Below are positions 1 through 9,597 of a stretch of 64,000 bases of DNA, piece after piece (the first letter of the stretch is position 1; each line of letters opens with the position of its first letter). A program made the translations under genes and the position numbers. A model generated the notes under the pieces. It ran no database searches and was not told the origin of the DNA. It saw only the letters and a list, made by a program, of their open reading frames with translations. This stretch comes from Drosophila pseudoobscura (taxonomy: Eukaryota > Arthropoda > Insecta > Diptera > Drosophilidae), in NCBI RefSeq assembly GCF_009870125.1, contig NC_046683.1:18857001-18921000 (forward strand). Direction: 5' to 3'.

Positions 1-2219
1 CAAGGGTGATACCGAAATACTTTGCTTGCTTTGGTTGGTCCAAAGTTACGCCTTCAAGCTTTATGGGTGGGGTGTGGTCTATGAGCGCTTTCAGGGTGAA
101 GCATGGATTGGTGGTCTTCAGTGGGTTGACTTTTAAATTCCATCTTTTGCACCAAGCTGCCAGAGAGTAGAGGTACTCTTGGAGACCATCTGCTGCCTCA
201 AGGCGGCACTTGGAGCTGTAGAGCAGTGCTATATCGTCCGCATAGGTAGCAAGCAGAGCCTTACGGGGGGCCTCCATATGTTGCTCGCTTGGGGAGGGTA
301 GATCTGCAGTATAGATAGAGTAAAGCAGCGGGCCAAGGACGCTGCCCTGTGGAACTCCAGCTCTCATTTGGCAAGGTATTGAATGTGTGTTCCTGAACCT
401 GACCATAAACTGACGTCCTTCCAAGTATGATCGTAGGACACCGTAGTATGGTGCTGGGAACAGTTTTTTAATTTTGCTCAGTAGGCCGATATGCCAAACT
501 CTATCGAAGGCTTGCTGCATATCAATAAAGACTGCATTGCAGTATTCTAGATCATCATAGGCCTGTAGGATGTGTCCTGCCAATCTGTGGACTTGCTCCA
601 CTGTGCCGTGTCCCTCCCGAAAGCCAAACTGATGATCCGGCAAGATACCGCGTTCCTTGATGATCCCACCAAGCCGATTGGCAAGAAGCCTTTCCCAGAC
701 CTTCGATAGGGAAGACAAGAGACTTATTGGCCGATACGACTCAGGGTCGTCCTCCGGTTTTCCAGGCTTATGGATCATCAGGATTGTTGCTATCTTCCAC
801 TGCTTAGGGAAAAACTGCATCCTTAACATGGCGTTAAAGATGAGCACTATGTAGAGTATCGCCCGAGTAGGCAATGCTTTCAGTGTGGAATTGCACACTC
901 TGTCAATGCCAGGAGCCTTCTTCCTCGGTAGGGACTTGATGACTTCAACAATCTCCTCAGCCCTGGCTGGTTTAATGGGTAAGGCCATTTGTAGAGGTGT
1001 TTGCAGACTATCTTTTGTCTCTTTGTACTGCGCCTCCGTGGCGAATTGGTAATGGGTGAACCTGTCCCCTAAATGATGTGCAAACGAATTGGCCTGCTCT
1101 TCTTCGTTTCTAGCAAGTTCACCGTTGGGACACCGGATGGGAATCTGTCTGAACGGTTGTCTCTTAAGAGACTTAGTGGTCTTCCAAAGCGAATATCCAG
1201 CATCCACGGTGTAATCCATGGAAGCAAGCTTTTGTTCAAAGAAGTTGCTTCGAAGTTCTCTCAGGGTGTTTCGAAGTTGCTTGGCAGTCCGGTTCCATAG
1301 AATTCGGTCCCATGGGTCTTGAGATCGGATTGCGCGTCTTCGAAGTCTCCTTTTTTGTAACAAAAGCTCTCTGGCCTCTCTTGTAAGGACTATTCCATAG
1401 GCGGCGCTTGTCGGAGGATGCGAGGGCGTTGAGGCAGCTGCAGCCATGTGTATACTCTCTGTGATGTTATCTACAGCCATCTCGATATCTTCCTCAGAGT
1501 TTAGCGAGACGTTCAGTTGAATAGACCTCTCCAAATGTTGCCTAAATGCGAGCAGGTCAGTGTGCTTGGTGACTAGATGAGGGCTTGGATTTTCTATAAT
1601 GCCATCTGTTTTAATGCTGATGACTAAGGCCAGATGGTCGGAGTCCAGATCCCAGCTCTGACTTATTGTTGCTCGAGAATCCGGAATACCATGGTGTACT
1701 GCGAAGTCTATGCAGGACGGCGTGTGATTGAGTACATATGGGTACCGGGCTGGTGATCCAGTTGCAAGGATCCTAGCGCCAGTAGCAGAGATGGCTTCCG
1801 CTAGCTCTCGCCCCCTAGGGGAATTGTAAGTGTCTCCCCACAGCCAGTGTCGGGCATTCCAGTCACCACCAACCAAATACCTTTGCCCGCAAGCACGGAG
1901 TGCATCAATGTAATGTCTTTCCTCAATCCTGACTCTGGGAGGGCAGTAAATGGCGCTGAACTCCACATCGCCCAGTCCTGTGGCTACTTTTACTGCTGAC
2001 ATTTGCATGCTGCGTGTCTCAATGACCCTTTGTGGAAAATGACGAAGCGAAGTCTTAACTAAAACCGCAACACCACCAACGCTATTATTATTCCGCGATG
2101 GCTTGAAGGCTGGATAGAAGGCATATCCATGTATTTTAACAGCTGCCCCTCTTTTAATTCTGATCTCCGTCAAAAGAAGAATGTCAACGCTATTCTTGTG
2201 CGCGAAGAGCTCAACCTCT
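1..2219 (-). pseudogene. LINE ORF2: APE endonuclease plus reverse transcriptase, partial
   Basis: This would nick target DNA and copy the element RNA into it (target-primed reverse transcription). The frame is open from about 2219 to the window edge, roughly 740 codons. Visible parts, in order: an APE-type endonuclease with the VGGDWNAR motif near 1850-1875 and a DSDHLAL motif near 1645, a long linker, then the RT with AGVPQGSVLGP near 345 and the YADD active site at 233-244. The natural start appears to be the ATG at 2275-2277 (MKPLKVLIWNANG), but a run of six A (minus strand, around 2219-2224) puts that start two bases out of frame with the rest. The Jockey clade is inferred from the lack of RNase H so far and from the N-terminal style. 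The finer family is not identified. Confidence 0.85.
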
Positions 2220-2290
2220 TTTGCTTTCCGCGAAATGCCGTTAGCATTCCAGATGAGAACCTTTAGTGGCTTCATTGAGATGCTGAAACG
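1..2290 (-). mobile_element. Jockey-clade LINE, 5'-truncated, runs off left edge
   Basis: A non-LTR retrotransposon copy on the minus strand. Its 5' break is at about 2290, where it meets the shared module that also starts at 49516 next to different sequence. That is the pattern expected of 5' truncation or secondary rearrangement. The 3' end lies outside the window. Confidence 0.85.
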
Positions 2291-2857
2291 TTGTATATCG
2301 CAGGAATAGGCGTTACCGCAGCCGCAAACCGTAGGAGGCATTCCACCGCAACTCGGATGAGTACCAATACGCGAGGGAGTGGCTTAATAAACTGACAAAT
2401 ATGCAGTGCGACACGGTGTCCCAGGCGCATGCCCCCAGAAAACTGGTGAGGATGGACTTTTCAGACACCACGAATCATGCGTCGAGGCCATGAGACTGAA
2501 GACTGGTGTTCCGAGTGTGGCACAGAAAGTGTGCCGATGATGCAGACCCGAAGGTTGGAAAAATTTGAGAAATAAGTCGCAAAATGAACTAAGCGCACGT
2601 CTTTTATAGGCTGCAGAGTCGCAGTAGCCATTCTGCTGCGTCGCTGCGACTGCGCATTCGTCTTATTTACTAGCGTCAAAAAATACTTCGGCTCTGGCGT
2701 TCGGGTACTGATGCGTCATCATGAGCCAAACAACGAGTACACACACAATAAGTTTCGACAAAAAAGTGTGTTTGTATGCTTCTTTCGTTTTCAGAGATCT
2801 GATGCTGATGCTATTTGATGAATTGAATGTACGGGTGCACACGAAGCAAAAAAAAAC
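2291..2857. repeat. Shared module (parts T and M)
   Basis: The first part (2291-2460) recurs at 49516-49683 and, shorter, at 52165-52330. The second part (from 2461) recurs in every array unit and at 49684. It ends in the stretch with CTTCGGCTCTGGCGTTCGGG and CATCATGAGCCAAAC, which is also the terminal region of the two-gene transposons at 33.1, 52.5 and 59.8 kb. The first part can be read on the plus strand as an Arg-rich then EWLNKLTNMQCDTVSQAH peptide that I do not recognise. No gene is claimed. Confidence 0.75.
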
Positions 2858-3971
2858 GAGGTGGAACGTTGTGAGTTGCTGCGGACACCGCAACTCTACG
2901 GTTATACCCGATACTAAGTCAGTATGGCTCTCCTCCGGCAGACGCCGCTAATATTTAACGACACGACAAAGAGTGCGTGCGAGAGAGACAGAAAATCAGT
3001 CTGAGCGTGACGTCGGGCGCTGCGTAGCCACTGCAAATTGATTTGTTCCTTTTGGCTATAAAAATGATCTGATCTGATCCAGATTCAGCAATCTGATAGA
3101 TATGGTCATTATCTATGACTCTGCGTTTTTAGTTTTCTCAAATCTGCAATATTGTGGATGCAACAGATTTTCGTCCTTTGTGGGGGCGGAAGGGGGTGGG
3201 GCGAAATTCTGAGATATACGTTTTATAGTGACATCTTAAAGGAGTGTGTGTACCAAATTTGGTTACTCTAGCCTTAATAGTCTCTGAGATTTGTGGTTGC
3301 CTCAGTTTTGCGTCCTTTGCGGGGGCGGAAGGGGGTGTGGCGAAATTTGGACAGGAAACGGTCAAGGTCCGATATCACAGGAGTGTGGATACCAAATTTG
3401 GTTGCTCTGGCTTTTATAGGTTCTGAGATCCTTGAACTCATATTTTGCAATTGGCGAAACCGACCATGAAACCTGTGTGTTAGAGTGAGACAGAGCGAGA
3501 AAGTGTGAAATTGTTTTCGTGATTCTGGCTGTAATAATTATACGATCTGGTTCAGATTTTGCACTCTAGAAGATATAGGCATCTTCTACGATTCTGCGTT
3601 TTTGGTTTTCTCGTATCTTTAAAATTGTGGATGCCACAGATTTTCGCCCTTTGTGGGGGCGAAAGTGGGCGGGGCAAAGTTTTGAAATATTTTTGGAGCA
3701 GTGACATATCACAGAAGTCTGGATCCAAAACATCGTTGCTCTAGCTCTTATAGTCTTTGAGCATTAGGCGCTGAAGGGGACGGACAGACGGACAGACGGA
3801 CGGACGGACAGACGGACAGACAGACATGGCTCAATCGACTCGGCTATTGATGCTGATCAAGAATATATATACTTTATGGGGTCGGAAACGATTCCTTCTG
3901 GACGTTACACACATCCACTTTCACCACAAATCTAATATACCCCAATACTCATTTTGAGTATCGGGTATAAA
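2858..3971 (-). mobile_element. INE-1/DINE-1-like non-autonomous Helentron
   Basis: The 3' end on the minus strand is at 2858 (ACGAGGTGGAACGTTGTGAG followed by a short hairpin). The 5' end is at 3971, with the hairpin ATACTCATTTTGAGTAT and CGGGTATA. A GGACGGACAGACGG microsatellite lies at 3779-3826. This layout is that of Drosophila INE-1/DINE-1 elements, which are Helentron derivatives. The flanks match an unoccupied copy of the same sequence at 50080-50100, so the insertion limits are supported. The short ORFs inside are chance frames. Confidence 0.85.
3779..3826. repeat. GGACGGACAGAC microsatellite inside INE-1-like element
   Basis: Imperfect GGACGGACAGACGGACAGAC repeat, typical of the central block of these elements. 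Confidence 0.9.
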
Positions 3972-4357
3972 AAGATGGAGACAAAACGGCTCACCCACGA
4001 GGATGGCAAGAAGAAGATGGAGGACTTGAGGGCCTTCCTGGAGGAGCAACAGGCGATAGTAGGAGAAGGGGGCTATCGCGCCGATGCTTCTCGTCAGCGA
4101 CGGGCGTCCTTGCTCTCGCGTGGCGACGAGGAGGATTGGTGCGATGGCTCCCAGTCCCTCCAGCTGCTGGCCTCGCCGTTGGTGTCGTCTTCACGTGTGG
4201 GAAGAAAGTCCACTCGGCCGTAATGACAGGGACCCGCGGAGGAGAAACCCCAGACCCGCCCCCACGACCTCCGCGGCAGGAATGGCGACGACGGAGGCAG
4301 CGACGGCGGGTAATTTTAAAACTTTGACGGTGGACGACGGAACTTATTCAACGGAAA
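3972..4357 (+). other. Segment upstream of the Aubergine-like ORF
   Basis: GC-rich. It can be read as METKRLTHEDGKKKMEDL and onward to 4222, which I do not recognise. Its first 55 bases recur at 50097-50148, where the rest is deleted. Its last part (from about 4265) recurs just before the 10387 ORF. It may be 5' leader sequence of the captured gene. No function is assigned. Confidence 0.4.
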
Positions 4358-5011
4358 ATGAATGATTTACCACCAAATTCTGGGCATTCTCGTGGACGCG
4401 GGCGCGGAATAAAAAAGAAGGACAATGCAAACCGTGGCTTGGGTCTGCAGTTGGGGCAATCTTCTAACGAGGCTCGTCCGGATAAACCTGTCCCCCCAGC
4501 GGACGCGTTAAAAACGTCGCAGATCGTACCCAAGTCTAAGGATACTGAAGCTCAAGCCATTGAAGGTATTGGTTTTGTTCTTTTTCCACACAGCAACAAA
4601 TCCTGGCGTTTACCGAAATTACCCGAAGTTCGCAAATGTTGTGTCAGGATCAAAAGATTGAAGCTAATAAACTCGAGCTCTGTCACTGGAGAGGCCACTG
4701 ACCGTCCAAAAGCAGAATTTGAGGTCTTATTTCAACGGCATCCATTTTTAGATAGAAATTCCGTAGTGTTAGGAGATTTTAATTTATGCCTTCGTTCCCT
4801 TTCAGGTTGCTGTAAGAAAATTTATGAATTCCTTTCAGAAAGGAATTTTAGGTCATTGTTAGATTTGAACTCGTCCACAACCAATTGCGATACGCATATT
4901 GACTGGGCGTTTTCAAACATTTCCGATAGCAGGGCCACCGCGCGCACCTTTGAGACTATCTATAGTTATCATAGTGGAATTTTAGTTAATGTTAGAGAGG
5001 CAGAAGACTAA
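4358..5011 (+). CDS. Chimeric ORF: Aubergine-like N-terminus joined to Helentron endonuclease end (unit 1)
   Basis: 217 codons from an ATG. Residues 1 to about 45 contain LPPN, RGRGRG and ANRG in the order and spacing I recall for the N-terminus of Drosophila Aubergine, the PIWI protein of the germline nuage whose Arg-Gly repeats are methylated and bound by Tudor proteins. The PAZ and PIWI domains are absent. Residues about 66-117 are unassigned; they begin after a splice-acceptor-like CTTTTTCCACACAG at about 4582-4595. Residues about 118-217 are the C-terminal part of the Helentron endonuclease (VVLGDFNL, then THIDWAF and YHSGILV). The same join occurs in unit 2. The frame is open, but both partner domains are incomplete, so a working protein is unlikely. 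The Aubergine match is from memory. Confidence 0.6.
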   Translation: MNDLPPNSGHSRGRGRGIKKKDNANRGLGLQLGQSSNEARPDKPVPPADALKTSQIVPKSKDTEAQAIEGIGFVLFPHSNKSWRLPKLPEVRKCCVRIKRLKLINSSSVTGEATDRPKAEFEVLFQRHPFLDRNSVVLGDFNLCLRSLSGCCKKIYEFLSERNFRSLLDLNSSTTNCDTHIDWAFSNISDSRATARTFETIYSYHSGILVNVREAED

Positions 5012-5265
5012 ACTTTTTTGGTAATCAGGCATTAGTGTAAATATTTAATATTTTGTATTATTTAGCCGTATTCTGAATTATATTAATTCTTTAATCTTTA
5101 CCTTTTTAAACCTTTTTCATTTTTATCCGTTTTATTATTTTGTTAATTAAGTTTAGGTTGAAATAGTTTTATTATTAATCATTTCTATGTATGTATATAG
5201 GTATTCTTGTTAGTTTAGATATTTTTTATAAAGGATTGGAATCCTTTTTTTAATTTTTGGGGAAT

Positions 5266-5475
5266 ATGGAGCTTAAAAATGATTTTAAAAGCAGCTCAAG
5301 TCGACTCGTAGGTCCCCAAGATTATATTTTGGCTAGAGTGACCCCATTGCATCGTGATGGCCTCCCCGTGGTGTTCCCTGGGTACCAATTTAATGTATTA
5401 AATTGGGAGCTAATTCGAGCGGCGTTTATGTATAAAATATATTTTATAACTTACATACATGTATGTAGATCATAA
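5266..5475 (+). CDS. Small ORF in Helentron 3' region (unit 1)
   Basis: 69 codons from an ATG, starting MELKNDFKSSSSRLVGPQ. It lies between the endonuclease end and the 3' hairpin, and is present in all six Helentron copies of the window. I do not recognise it. It may be a real short gene or simply a slowly diverging 3' region. Confidence 0.3.
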   Translation: MELKNDFKSSSSRLVGPQDYILARVTPLHRDGLPVVFPGYQFNVLNWELIRAAFMYKIYFITYIHVCRS

Positions 5476-5494
5476 GCTCACGTATATACTGACT

Positions 5495-5555
5495 GAGTAC
5501 CGGGTATAACGTAGAGCCGCGGCCTTTGCCGCGGCTCACAACGTTCCCCCTCGTT
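5495..5555 (+). repeat. Helentron 3' end: subterminal repeat plus hairpin (unit 1)
   Basis: GAGTACCGGGTATA at 5495-5508 is the exact reverse complement of the 5' sequence at 37585-37598. A perfect hairpin follows: GAGCCGCGGC at 5514-5523, loop CTTT, GCCGCGGCTC at 5528-5537. The end sequence ACAACGTTCCCCCTCGT comes next. This is the rolling-circle termination structure expected of a Helentron. Confidence 0.85.
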
Positions 5556-5592
5556 TAAAAATTATCTTTGAAACTCTATTAAAATTTCAAAA

Positions 5593-5652
5593 GGAGGTTT
5601 TTAGTCCGTAGGCACGCTAAGCACTCGTGCTATGCATGAATCGGGCATGCCC
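5593..5652 (+). promoter_or_regulatory. Conserved TTTAGTCCGTAGGC...GAATCGGGCA element (type 1, unit 1)
   Basis: It lies upstream of the DUF4806-type gene (i). It contains the short inverted pair AGCACTCGTGCT and the palindrome GGGCATGCCC. Its two ends are shared with diverged copies at 8598 and 63194, so it is conserved beyond simple duplication. GTCCG can pair with CGGGC. Its role is unknown; it could be a promoter, an RNA structure or a transposon signal. Confidence 0.5.
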
Positions 5653-5746
5653 TTCACAACGGTGTGAAAAAAAAACAAAAAAATAGAGTTTTAAAGATTC
5701 CTTCATAATTTAATTTTTTGTATTCACATTTCATCAGAAAATAAAA

Positions 5747-6167
5747 ATGTCTGAAAGTCCTTCGCGAAAAATTAAACGTCTCACTTTCACCACAAGTGGT
5801 AAGTCTCTAAATATATATTTAAAAATTAAAGTACACCGAAATTATCAAAATTTTACATTTCAGAGAACAAACCAAATTGTAATTGTGCTAGATTGGTGAC
5901 GGCTGCTGTGGAGCGCATGAAGGCCTCAGTGACGGCTGCTGCGGAGCGCATGGAGGGAACAATGACTGCCCTTCTAACTGAAATGCGCACTTTACGGAGT
6001 ATGATTTCTTTTAACTTGAAATATGAACTATGAACTAAATTGTACATTGGTTTTCAGATCAACAAAATACATCGATTCAACAAATGCCTGTGCTGGTTGA
6101 AGCAGTCGCAGAGCAGGCTGGTACTTTAAAAAGTCCAGTCAGTCGCAAAATGTTTCCCTGTTTTAAC
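5747..6167 (+). pseudogene. DUF4806-type gene (i), truncated (unit 1)
   Basis: Exons 5747-5798, 5864-5998 and 6058 to about 6167 have GT-AG introns. The product starts MSESPSRKIKRLTF and continues with a short repeated coiled-coil-like segment (VTAAVERM). A 23-base stretch present in the 46.9 kb copy is missing near 6141, and the gene is cut at about 6167 by the module, before the DUF4806 core. The complete form is at 46861-47690. Confidence 0.7.
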
Positions 6168-6798
6168 TTTTGGACTTTTCAGACACCACGAATCATGCGT
6201 CGAGGCTATAGTTTGGCCTCGAGGCCATGAGACTGAAGACTGGTGTTCCGAGTGTGGCACAGAAAGTGTGCCGATGATGCAGACCCGAAGGTTGGAAAAA
6301 TTTGAGAAATAAGTCGCAAAATGAACTAAGCGCACGTCTTTTATAGGCTGCAGAGTCGCAGTAGCCATTCTGCTGCGTCGCTGCGACTGCGCATTCGTCT
6401 TATTTACTGGCGTCAATAAAGACTTCGGCTCTGGCGTTCGGGTACTGATGCGTCATCATGAGCCAAACAACGAGTACACACACAATAAGTTTCGACAAAA
6501 ATGTGTGTTTGTATGCTTCTTTCGTTTTCAGAGATCTGATGCTGATGCTATTTGAATATTTGAATGTATGGGTGCACACGCATTCTCACGTACTTTGCGT
6601 GTGTTTGTTCTAGTATTGCTGCCCTCTAGTACCAGCTGGTCGTCTTATTTACCGGCGTCAATGAAGACTTCGGCTCTGGCGTTCGGGTACTGACGCGTCA
6701 TCATGAGCCAAACGCAGAGAGAACATCTTTGCATGTGTTAGTACACACACAATATGTTTCGACAAAAATGTGTGTTTGTATGCTTCTTTCGTTTTCAG
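6168..6798. repeat. Module M with two terminal-like repeats (unit 1)
   Basis: The first half matches 2461 onward. The segment with CTTCGGCTCTGGCGTTCGGG and CATCATGAGCCAAAC then appears twice, at about 6420 and 6665. Each is followed by a related stretch ending in TTCGTTTTCAG. The second copy provides the splice acceptor of the transposase exon. The long minus-strand frame across it looks like chance. Confidence 0.7.
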
Positions 6799-8556
6799 AG
6801 ATATCTCTGAAAGAGGCAGAAAAAGTGGCAGAAAACGTGGAAGAAAAAGAAATTCTGATAGAAGAGGAGGAATTCATCTATGAGAATCGCAAAACTCAGC
6901 CAAATGAATCGTCATTAAATGACAAACTTAGGCAGTGGTCTATGAAGCATAGGCCAACGCGTGAATGTGCACTTGATTTAGTAGGTATTTTGAAAGCGGA
7001 AAAGTATTTCCAGTCGGTATATTTTTAGGGAAAAGTAAGCCCCATAGCTGTGAAGAGTTTTTAGCAAAATTTTGTCTAGAATTTAAAGCGTTAAGGAATG
7101 GCAGGCTCACCATTTGTGGCAGAGATATAAATATAGTTATTAGGGCAGTAGTTTGCGATGCTCCAGCAAGAGCGTTTATAAGCGGCACGCCAGGACACAC
7201 ATCTCGTCATGGCTGTGCAAAATGTACACAAATAGCTAGAAAGGTAGACCGAATTTTGACTTATAGTACTACCTCAGGAGCTTTAATTACTAATGAAGAT
7301 TTTGCGCTTAGACGATATCCTTGTCACCATAGCAGCCAATATTTAAATTGTAGGTCAATATTAGAAGAAATTGATATTTCCATGGTGACACAGATTCCAT
7401 TAGATTGAAAATTCTGAGAAATTCTGAGATATACGTTTTATAGTGACATCTTAAAGGAGTGTGTGTACCAAATTTGGTTACTCTAGCCTTAATAGTCTCT
7501 GAGATTTGTGGTTGCCTCAGATTTTCGTCCTTTGCGGGGGCGGAAGGGGGTGTGGCGAAATTTGGACAGGAAACGGTCAAGGTCCGATATCACAGGAGTG
7601 TGGATACCAAATTTGGTTGCTCTAGCTCTTATGGGTTCTCAGATCCTTGAACTCATATTTTGCAATTGGCAAAACCGACCATGAAACCTGTGTGTTAGAG
7701 TGAGACAGAGCGAGAAAGAGTGAAATTGTTTTCGTGATTCTGGCTATAATAATTATACGATCTGGTTCAGATTTTGCACTCTGTAAGATATAGTGATCTT
7801 CTACGATGCTGCGTTTTTAGTTTTCTCGTATCTTTAAAATTGTGGATGCCACAGATTTTCGCCCTTTGTGGGGGCGGAAGTGGGCGGGGCAAAGTTTTTA
7901 AATATTTTTGTAGCAGTGACATATCACAGAAGTCTGGATCCAAAACATCGTTGCTCTAGCTCTTATAGTCTTTGAGCATTAGGCGCTGAAGGGGACGGAC
8001 AGACGGACAGACGGACAGACGGACGGACGGACAGACGGACAGACGGACGGACGGACAGACAGACAGGGCTCAATCGACTCGGCTATTGATGCTGATCAAG
8101 AATATATATACTTTATAGGGTCGGAAACGATTCCTTCTGGACGTTACACACATCCACTTTCACCACAAATCTAATATACCCCAATACTCATTTTGAGTAT
8201 CGGGTATAAAAAGTTCACAGAAATCCTAAGATAGTGGGTAGTAAGTGTTATGTTAAGTGTTATTTTGTCAGTAAAGGAACCAGATAATTTTTTTTTATAT
8301 TAACGGAAATATTCCAATTATGGTGAAAGGGTTTTTCGAAGAAGAGGGAGGGGCAATTATAGGGCAAAGGCTTTCAAATATTAGGAGCTTCTATGAGGAA
8401 CCTATAACCTCAATCGGATTAGGAATTGTTTTAGTAGATAATGAATTCATAGAATTAGAGGAGAGATTTCAATTTCTAGATTTGCAAAGTACAGCCGTAG
8501 GTTTACCTTATGAGGGAATTATTTTAGTCATTCCATTGCTTCATCATTGTATTTAA
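6799..8556 (+). pseudogene. Transposase remnant interrupted by INE-1-like element (unit 1)
   Basis: It belongs to the same superfamily as the transposase at 29.8-31.6 kb. The first part (6799 to about 7010) covers the Glu-rich N-terminus and the RQWSMKHRPTRECALDL region. An internal deletion follows. The region from GIFLGKSKP to VCDAPARA and the Cys-rich stretch runs to 7407. There the INE-1-like element begins and about 470 bases present in unit 2 (13438-13907) are missing. The C-terminal tail (8320-8556, ending GIILVIPLLHHCI) lies beyond the insertion. It cannot encode an active enzyme. Confidence 0.8.
7408..8212 (-). mobile_element. INE-1/DINE-1-like element, 3'-truncated
   Basis: It has the same body as 2858-3971, including the microsatellite at 7993-8067 and the 5' end hairpin before CGGGTATA at 8195-8207. 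The end expected on the left (ACGAGGGGGAACG) is missing, and host sequence is lost there too. Insertion was therefore followed by a deletion across its 3' end. It is absent from units 2-4. Confidence 0.85.
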
Positions 8557-8597
8557 AATTTAATATATATTCACTACCTAAAATTAGCAGATTTTAC

Positions 8598-8643
8598 TGG
8601 GGGTGTTTAGTCCGTAGGCGTGTTTTTCAACATGAATCGGGCA
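8598..8643 (+). promoter_or_regulatory. Conserved TTTAGTCCGTAGGC...GAATCGGGCA element (type 2, unit 1)
   Basis: It lies between the transposase stop and the DUF4806-type gene (ii). Its flanking blocks match the type 1 element at 5593, but the middle differs in sequence and length. Confidence 0.5.
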
Positions 8644-8721
8644 AAAAAACTATATATATATGTACATATATATCTGTGCAGATTTTAGACAAAAATATTG
8701 TAAATCACTTATTTTAGAAGG

Positions 8722-9352
8722 ATGGCATCACCGCGAAAAATTTTACGCTATTCTATGCAAAGCAATGGTAAGTATATTTTAAAATATTTCTTAATAAACA
8801 AAAAAGCTAATACGATTTTTCCAGAAAATGAGAAAGGTAAAACCTGCTCCGACGTTTTAGAGGAGCTCAAAAAAACGACGGGTAAATAGAAACTTTGTTT
8901 CCAATGAATAGTGGAATGAAAACATCTAAATAACTATTTAGATACTTTTAGAAACTCTGCAACAGAAGAATGCAGTTATTCGTGGTAAGACTAATAAAGA
9001 TTAATAGAAAAATATTTTTATAATCAAATTAATTAACAACATTGTTTTTAGATCAATGGAATGCAGTGATCCAAATTTTAGCGGATCAAACTGTTTTAAT
9101 AAAGCAGCTGGTAAAGGAGAAGGGGGAATTGAATCCCATTCGGGGACAGTTCCCTATAAAACGTGAGGAAGAGCTTGTTGAACTGTAAGAAAAAATAAAA
9201 TTAAATAGGGACATTTTTGTAAGTATATCTAAACTCTAAATTTTATGACTTTTTTCTCTGTCTTATCTTTATATTTTAATGTTTCACTTACAGATAACAC
9301 CAATGAAATCGATTCTCAAGCCAGCTGGCGTTTTGAGCGGCTTAAACTTTAT
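8722..9352 (+). pseudogene. DUF4806-type gene (ii) (unit 1)
   Basis: Five short exons with GT-AG introns; the start is MASPRKILRYSMQ. The core FPIKREEELVELEEKI followed by a KSILKPAGVLSGLNFILSE exon fits the DUF4806 pattern as I know it. This copy is the long variant (contains GELNPIRGQ) and has a GAA-to-TAA change at about 9186, giving a premature stop. The gene is cut by the RING segment before its C-terminus. Confidence 0.6.
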
Positions 9353-9597
9353 TTTGAGTGAGGTATTTTGTGTTGGCCGGACTCCGTTCTGGTATTTTTC
9401 AGGGTTGTAATAATAGTTTTGCTATCGATTGTTCCTGGTAAAATTTTTCTGAATTATGTGAATATTCAAATTGTTGTGCCATAAGTCCAATTTCATTGCA
9501 CATTACGACCCATTGCGTGTCAGACACTCCACGCTCTATTTCGGTGACCCTTGATTTTGGACATCGCAATTTAAATGTAAATATTAATATAGACAGT

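Noticed and set aside
3244..3744. Short frames in the INE-1-like elements (also near 7459, 7774 and 57428)
   Set aside because: These elements are non-coding; the frames shift between copies.
6126..6416. 96-codon minus-strand frame in module M, repeated in several units
   Set aside because: Conserved only because the module is duplicated. It runs across the junction between the DUF4806-type gene and the module, and no motif was seen.
9364..9403. GT...AG stretch just upstream of the RING gene, suggesting splicing from DUF4806-type (ii) exons
   Set aside because: Only about 40 bases, shorter than normal Drosophila introns, and the joined frame is not meaningful.
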